Part shown: one piece after another, positions 57,740 through 64,000 of the stretch
Layout of the letters: every line of letters begins with the position of its first letter
Position numbering within the stretch: the stretch's first letter is position 1
Source: Phialophora verrucosa
Lineage: Eukaryota; Ascomycota; Eurotiomycetes; Chaetothyriales; Herpotrichiellaceae
Length of the DNA: 64,000 nt
NCBI GenBank assembly: GCA_002099365.1
Contig: MSED01000004.1
Location: forward strand, 2,108,001-2,172,000
Direction: 5' to 3'
Notes under the pieces: model-generated
The model's input: the letters and a program-made list of their open reading frames with translations, nothing else
Told to the model about the DNA's origin: nothing
Database searches by the model: none
Translations under genes and position numbers: made by a program

Positions 57740-60364
57740 ATGTCGTCGAACACAGACACGTCCGATGCCCAAGCTAAGCGGCAGACTAAACACGTCACGA
57801 CCGCATGTCTTGGTTGTCGACGCAGAAAGATCAAGTGTGATGGCGTCAGCCCGCGATGCTCGAATTGTATTCTTTATGGACAGGAGTGTGTCTTCCAACA
57901 TGGCGTGGACAAACGCAAGATTGCCCCGAAGGAGAGATTACAGGCCCTGACCAGCTATTGTCAACAACTCGAGTCCCTGCTCATCGCCAACGGAATCAGT
58001 CTGCCCCCGCCACCTCCGATGCACGTCCAAAATGATCTATCTGACAAGCAGGCCACAGCGTCGTGGACGATGGAGACACCCTTCTGCCAAGATATCCCTC
58101 TGGACAAAGATCAATCGGATTTCACCGTTCCAGGATGGTCAGGTAAGCGCTTTCCATTGCCGCACACTGACAGACCTGCTGAAACATCGTCTGCGAAGGC
58201 AACCGCAATGGCAGCCAGAATGTATCGTCGATGGCCGGGGCCGGAGCCGGAGCGGGAGCTCAGCTCGACGAAACTTACTTCTACTCGGAGTCATCTCCAG
58301 ATGTGCCTCTCCCCGTCGATTTACATTCCGACACAGCCACACTCGCAACGACCGGCGAAGACGTCCTTTTGGACCAGCTTTCCGGGCGCATGGGCTCGTT
58401 ACAGATCGCTGAAGACGGCCAGCTACGTTTCTACGGGGCTACCTCCAACCTGCACATCCTTCACAATGGCCCTCTGTCCTTGTCGCGATCCAAATTCCGC
58501 TCTCCTTCTGAACAAGGCGCAGATCTGTTGATCGGGGCAGGGGTCGGGCATTTCGTAGACCCAAGCATTGAAGATCACCTCCTCAAACTCTACTTCACGT
58601 GGGAAGAGCCTTCTATTCATGTTGTTGAGGAAGCCGTCTTTTGGCGGGAAAGAACGAACTGCAGAGCCGCAGGCCATTTTAGCTCCTTGTACTCAGAAGT
58701 GCTGACGAACGCCATGTAAGCACCACCACCTCGAATCAATCCACCAGGGGAACTCTTGACTGATTCGCCGTCCTAGGTGTTCGGTGGGTGCCACCATGAC
58801 TACCAGATCTTATCCACACCTGCCAGATCAGCTTGCCGATTTCTTTGCCACAAGATCGAAGCTACTGCTAGAGCTCGAGCTCGACGCACCCACTCTTTCG
58901 ACTGTTCAATCCCTGGTTATTCTGAGTGCCGTCGAGGCGCTACTGACAAGGGATGCTCGTGGCTGGCTGGATAGTGGTTTGGAATGCCTCCATGCGGTCT
59001 GTGAGCTACGCTGACTCACCCACTACAGGGATGGCCGTCAGGCTGGCCGTTGACCTTGGTCTACATCTCGACCCAGAGCCATATGTCCAAGCGAACCTGA
59101 TATCCGCTGAAGAAGGAATGATCCGCAAGGTGATATGGGCCGGCGTCTTCGTCCATGACAGGTACATTGACTTTCCACTGTTCCCACCACATCCGCTAAA
59201 CATCTCGCGATTAGGATGTGGAGTCTGTATGTTGGAAGGCCTGTCGCCCTCGATGACAAACATATAACTGTGCGATTCTCCACGCACGAGGACAACCCAA
59301 CCCAAGCCAAGAAGTACTGGTTCCCTTACACCGACAATGAGGGAAAGGATCTGCCTCGCATAGTAGACTCGATCAACGAATTGAGCATATGGAATGTCAA
59401 CTTGTGTGCGCACATGACCGCGATTCGGGAGAACTTGTAGGCAGCACATCGTCTTGTAGCGGCCTGACTCTGACCTATATCAGGTACCCTGACGGCATAA
59501 CGGATCCAAAGAGCGCCAGACAGCTTTTCCAGTTTGCCATTCAAAAGGGCAATGACCTGTCGGATTGGCTTCGCAGTCTTCCGACCAGCTTAGCTGTAAA
59601 CGACATCGACAAGAACGCCTACTACCTTCCGCATGTTCTCCAGCTACAGTAAGTCACAACCCCCAGCAGGGCTACACTCGCTGATGTCGTGAAGCATGCA
59701 ATATCATACGATCAGGATTATCACATTCCGCCCATTTTTCGCTTCCGTCAAGACTTTGCCAGGACTGACCACAGCTGAGATCGCGACGGGACGGAACCAC
59801 TGTACGAGCTCAGCGAACTTCTTGGCAAAGCTGATCCAAACGTATCGCCGCCTTCACAGTCTAAGAAGGATCAATGTCCAAGCGGTTCATCTGGTGTTCA
59901 CAGCCACCCTGATCCACGTCTTCACGGCCTGTGCAGCGACTGATCCGACTCGAAGTAACACTGCGTGGAAAAACCTGGAACTCTGTTGTCAAGCGTTGAG
60001 TGAACTGGGCATGGCCTTCAAGAGTGCTTCGAGGGCACTGGAAGTGATCATGGGCATCAAGAGTGATCTGCTGAGGAGGTCCAAGTCGACGATAAAGCGA
60101 CAGAATCCCTGGGACGACATCCCAGAAGAGACGGCACCAGCGCCGTCCAAGAAGCGGCGGCCCACGAATGCAGAAAACGATCTTCTACAAAGCCATCAAT
60201 CGCCTCAAAGCCAGGGCAGCTTCGACTATGGACTGAGCTTTGGCGAAACAGATCCTGCGTTCAACTTCTTCGACACCTCCTACGATGACTTTTCGCTGGA
60301 AACACTCTTCTGGGGTGGCTACAACAACCTCGAGCTTCCTCACGTTCCACCTCAGGATCCTTGA
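57740..60364 (+). CDS. Zn2Cys6 transcription factor (second of two)
   Basis: Seven exons (57740-58142, 58199-58715, 58777-58976, 59029-59161, 59215-59436, 59484-59648, 59695-60364) give 769 residues with consistent phases. The zinc cluster at about 23-50 is ACLGCRRRKIKCDGVSPRC followed by SNCILYGQEC. A dimerisation helix, KERLQALTSYCQQLESLL, follows. The fungal-specific region includes FVDPSIEDHLLKLYFTWEEP, ARGWLDSGMAVRLAVDLGLH, MWSLYVGRPVALDD and MQYHTIRIITFRPF. A Ser/Gln/Asp-rich C-terminus with aromatic residues (FDTSYDDFSLETLFWGG) could be an activation domain. It is a probable nuclear regulator and may control the SDR and transporter that follow (inference from position). Confidence 0.9.
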
Positions 60365-60461
60365 CACGAATAGCTCTGCCAAGGAGTGTATCAACTTGTA
60401 TACTCGATCCTGTAGCGTCGCGGTTGCCAGACATCCCCCGTGGTGTCCAATAACTACATTC

Positions 60462-61664
60462 CTATAGCAGACCTGCATGCACACCACCAGTCACAAGCAC
60501 GTCCGTGCCTGTGGTATAGGCTGCGGCATCGCTCAGGAGATATCCCACCACGCCCTTCAAATCCGCTCGATCGCCTATTCTTCCCAGTGGGGGCGACTTG
60601 AACACTGCCAGCAGCTCCGGCCTTGTGACGGCAAGGCCTTTGGTCATCTCGGTGGCGATGAATCCAGGAGAAACTGTGTTGACGCGAATCCCCAGTGGGG
60701 CAAGCTCCACGGCTAGCTGCACGCACAGGGATTTTACAGCACCCTTGGAAGCAGCATATATGTTCAGTCTTTGCGATTGTAATGCAGTACCAGCTGACAC
60801 CGACGCGATCATGACGATACTGCCTCCGGTGTTTTGGGCCCGCATTTGTTTGGCGGCCAATTGTGCACTCAGCATTGTGCCCATGACCTGTCACTGTATC
60901 AGCAGAACGCTCTGCACTTCAAGCCCTTTGAGCTCACATTGACCTCCAGTATTCGCGCCCCCTCTTCCCAGGTGGTGTCCAGGAAGGGTTTATCATGGAC
61001 TATTCCCGCAGCTGTCACGCTTTAACCGGCATTAGCAGAGATAATAACACCCAAGGGATTGACCATACCAGTTGTCTATCTGACCAAAATCCTTCACCAC
61101 AGCCTCAAAACTGCGAGCCAAGCCCTCAGAATCAGTGACGCTTGTCCTAGCAGTATATGGGTCAATGCAGGTTCCACAATGCCATATAGACAGGGGACGA
61201 ACCGATAGTATCGGGCCTGCACTCCGAGCTCCTTCTCGAAATCCAAAAAGGCATCGGATGGCTTCTCAAGGACGTCAAGAACGGCGATGTCACTCCCAAG
61301 CTCGGCAGCACCTCTCGCCAACGCCAGTCCGATGCCTCGTGCTCCTCCTACATGATGTTAGCGACATGAAATGACACCCGTTGTGAACCCCCGACTGACC
61401 AGTGACAACAGTTACCCTGCCTTTCAAGGACATCATGTCTGGTATTGTCCTTGATCTATAAGCATCTTCGTTAGAGGCTCCGAGTTGAGTTGCCGGGGCC
61501 TTATTGTTGGTCGAGGTTGATCGAGTCTGGTGAAAGCACTGTCCCTTAGGAACCTGAGACAACCCAGCGTCCTCCATGAAGGCTTTCGGCCTGACTTCGC
61601 TTGACAAAGGGGGCGGAAGACGGCGCAAAGCGCGACTTCGGAGACAGAACTGTCTGAGGTACAT
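60462..61664 (-). CDS. Short-chain dehydrogenase, sorbose-reductase-like
   Basis: Five exons (61664-61400, 61347-61203, 61146-61069, 61019-60938, 60887-60462) give 331 residues. The Rossmann nucleotide motif VTVVTGGARGIGLALARG is assembled across intron 1. The acidic strand-2 end is AVLDVLEKP, and IDNCVTAAGIVHDKPF follows. The catalytic Ser is in MIASVSAG and the Tyr/Lys pair in YAASKGAVKSL. GIRVNTVSPGFIATEM and DVLVTGGVHAG complete the fold. The family reduces keto sugars or oxidises polyols with NAD(P). The first ATG gives an 80-residue extension rich in Arg, Ser and Thr (MYLRQFCLRSRALRRLPPP), like a mitochondrial presequence. An alternative start is MMSLKGRVTVV just before the fold. It diverges from the sugar transporter at 62170. 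Confidence 0.88.
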
Positions 61665-62169
61665 AATTGGCTCTGCAAGCTTACAAGCCAGACGAGAATC
61701 AAACAGGAAGAGAGCTGTGACAACCGCCGAGGATCATACAGAGGCACACGGGCAATATTGATGTCGGAGAAACGCCGCCAACATGCAGGTCTTCGTTTCG
61801 TGTAAACGGATGTCCAGGCTTTGGAGCAGTTCAATCCTTGTACCAGCTTTTCCATGGAAGGCCATCTGGCAATTGAATCGAGTTCCCCGGGTTTCGATTC
61901 CCGCCCACGCCGCGTAGAGGTGCGGGGGTGGGTAGGAAGGCCCGCCAATCCCCCTACTTTCGACCAATCAACCCCCTCCTACGTTCGAGTGGAATTGACT
62001 AAGCCCGCGTTGCCGGCTATCAGTTCGATGTCGGTCTGTGGAGAGGCCACGCCCGTGATAGAGATACATATGATACGTCGCGACCCGACAACATGGCTCT
62101 GACGATTCAGGAGTTCTTCCTCCTTACACCACCCCCAGAAGCGATCCAGCTACCATCGATCCATCCACC
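61665..62169. promoter_or_regulatory. Bidirectional promoter of SDR and sugar transporter
   Basis: The 505 bp between divergent start codons probably contain the common control region of the SDR and transporter genes. A stretch near 61885-61912 resembles a tRNA T-arm but lacks the rest of a tRNA. No factor site is claimed. Confidence 0.45.
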
Positions 62170-64000
62170 ATGCAGTTCCTCAAAACCGTCAAGGGTAGGG
62201 CCCTCTACCGGATCATGTCCATCTGTTGCTCGTTGGTAAGTGCCAGGGCCCGTCGATGAGTCGCTCAGCTAAACCGTCACAGTCCTTCTGTATGTATGGC
62301 TACGATGCTGGAGTCCTCGGGGGTGTCCAGACCACGAAACCCTTCCTCGATGCGCTCGACCATCCCACAGGAACCTACGTCATTCCGATGATTGCATCCT
62401 CGTACACGCTGGCAGCAGCCGTGTGCTCATTGGCAGTGACCGTCCTCGGTATGCCACTGGGCCGACGAGGCTGTATCCTGATGGGAGATGCGTTGGTCAT
62501 CGTTGGCGCCAGCATTCAAGCATCATCCTGGTCCGTCGCACAAATCATCGTCGGTCGGGTCCTTTGTGGGTTCGGCATTGGCTTTATTTCCTGCAGTGTT
62601 CCTACCTACATGGCAGAGATGAGTATCTCGTCGAAAGAACGGGGACCGGAAGTCGCAATCCAATGTGCCTGGCTGATCTCAGGAGTTGCGTGAGTTCCCC
62701 GCTTTACTAGAATGCCCCTATCCGTCAAGTCTGATGAGAATGATAGTCTCGCCTACTGGGTCGATTTTGGCTTCACTCGGATGGACAACCAGGTCTCATG
62801 GCGCTTTCCGATTGCGTTCCAAGCCTTCTTTGCCACGGTTTCGATCTTCGGCATGTTCTTCCTTCCAGATACTCCGAGATGGTATTACGCAAAAGGACGA
62901 ATCGAAGAAGGAGACAGCGTCGTGATGCGTCTCCACGACCGACCCTTCGAAGACCCTTCCGTCCAGGCCATGCGAGAAGAAATCCTGGCTTCGATCAAGC
63001 TGGAGGACGAGGACGAACATAAATTCAACCCGCTCGATTTGTTCTGGGACAGGAGCGATCTCAGGGCCGGCCGCAGAATTCGCATCTCCTTCATGATCCT
63101 GTCGCTTCAACAGATGATGGGTACGTTAAAATCTATCCAGGGTGATCCCAAGGCGGTCCTAGCCTTTACAGCGGTATTTTTGTATCTAAACAATTTAAAC
63201 GACTGACATTGCCGCGAATAGGGATCAACTTGTCGGTATACTACTCCACCGTCATCTTCGACCAAGTCGGTCTCTCACCCTTTCTCTCTCAATTGCTCGC
63301 CGCGGTGATGAACACCGGGTTCGCACTCGGAACATATCCTTTGCCCTGGACGATTGAACGAGTCGGCCGCCGCGGGGTGATGATCTGGTCGGCAGTCGTC
63401 CTGACAGTCTGCATGCTGATCTTTGTGATCATGATTGGATTGCCGAACCCGACGTTGACGACACAATGGGTCGCTGTTGCGTTTGTGATCATCTACAACT
63501 TTGTGTTTGGCTACGGATGGATTGGTGTGCCCTGGCTTTATGGCCCCGAGGTGAGCGCGTCCTGAATCAGGAGTACCGCAAACTCATCCCCTGGAACGAC
63601 ACTGACCACGACGGTGTGAACAGATTGCCCCTCTCAAACTCCGCCATCTCGGTGGCGCGGCTGGCGCGTTCGGCGAATGGCTTTTCAGCTTCATCACCGT
63701 ATTCGCCGGCGGCATCGCGTTGCAGAACGTCGGCTGGAAGATCTGGATCTGGATGCTCTTGTCCTGTGCCGTCGCCGTGCCTTTTGTTTATTTCCTGTGT
63801 CCTGAAGTATGTTCCCTAATCTGGCTCCCCTTGCTGTTTGCGACAGTCACTGACACTTCCGGCGGCAAATAGACGACGGGCAAGACGTTGGAAGAGATTG
63901 ACTTTTTATTCGCCACGCCCGAAATCCGAGACTCGGCTCTTGCGGCCAGGGTGATTCACGATCACCATGCAGAAACGGTCCTGAGGAAGGATCAGATTAT
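62170..64000 (+). CDS. MFS sugar transporter, cut by the right edge
   Basis: Six exons are visible (62170-62235, 62283-62689, 62747-63120, 63222-63550, 63624-63806, 63873 to the edge), with phases consistent. About 495 codons are present and no stop is reached. The sugar-porter signatures are FCMYGYDAGVLGGV in helix 1, GMPLGRRGC in loop 2-3, PTYMAEMS after helix 4, LPDTPRWYYAKGR after helix 6, QQMMGINLSVYYSTVIF in helix 7, and ERVGRRG. The final TTGKTLEEIDFLFATPE is the usual segment after helix 12, so only the cytosolic tail is missing. It should import a sugar or polyol. Its head-to-head position with the SDR suggests that the imported compound is the SDR substrate or its precursor. Confidence 0.92.

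Noticed and set aside
61885..61912. tRNA T-arm-like sequence (GGTTTCGATTCCCG)
   Set aside because: The loop is one base too long and no A-box, anticodon arm or acceptor stem could be found on either strand.
1..64000. CRISPR arrays, bacterial operons, insertion sequences, rRNA genes
   Set aside because: The window is fungal nuclear DNA. No spaced direct repeats, terminal inverted repeats, transposase or reverse transcriptase motifs were seen.

Overview
The window is nuclear DNA of a filamentous ascomycete (Pezizomycotina). The basis is many short introns (mostly 46-150 nt) with GT..AG ends and CTAAC/CTGAC-like branch sites, Zn2Cys6 regulators with fungal-specific transcription-factor regions, a fungal Med1, a Slt2/MpkA-type MAP kinase almost unchanged from the Eurotiomycete form, and several MFS and secreted-hydrolase families. 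Eurotiomycetes, perhaps a black-yeast lineage (Chaetothyriales), is my guess from protein flavour only. Exon coordinates were built by hand from reading frame, splice signals and family expectation. No transcript or database evidence was available.

Left part (1-16100): a large ankyrin-repeat gene running off the left edge; a small two-exon gene without a recognised family; a secreted type-B carboxylesterase; Mediator subunit 1; an MFS sugar transporter; a two-domain DUF427 protein; and a conserved fungal protein with a mitochondrial-looking N-terminus.

Middle (16500-36100): a decayed-looking minus-strand gene (in-frame TGA plus frameshift); a SET-domain protein; a beta-lactamase-like serine hydrolase; a probably GPI-anchored aspartic protease; a convergent pair made of a fumarylacetoacetate-hydrolase-family enzyme and a type I extradiol (ring-cleaving) dioxygenase; a secreted serine carboxypeptidase; and a gamma-glutamyltranspeptidase.

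Right part (36700-54100): a very acidic, repeat-rich 1096-residue protein with a 15-bp coding repeat and a likely GC-AG intron; a DHA1-type MFS transporter; a TPMT-family thiol methyltransferase; an OTU deubiquitinase divergent from the MpkA/Slt2 kinase gene; and the HAS1 RNA helicase divergent from the PRI1 primase gene.

Far right (55000-64000): two Zn2Cys6 regulators, a sorbose-reductase-like short-chain dehydrogenase and a divergent sugar transporter cut by the window edge. They look like a small inducible sugar or polyol module. Housekeeping genes alternate with accessory genes for secreted hydrolysis, aromatic ring cleavage and transport. The observations most worth following are the putative meta-cleavage gene pair, the right-hand sugar module, the decayed gene near 16.8 kb, and the repeat protein.
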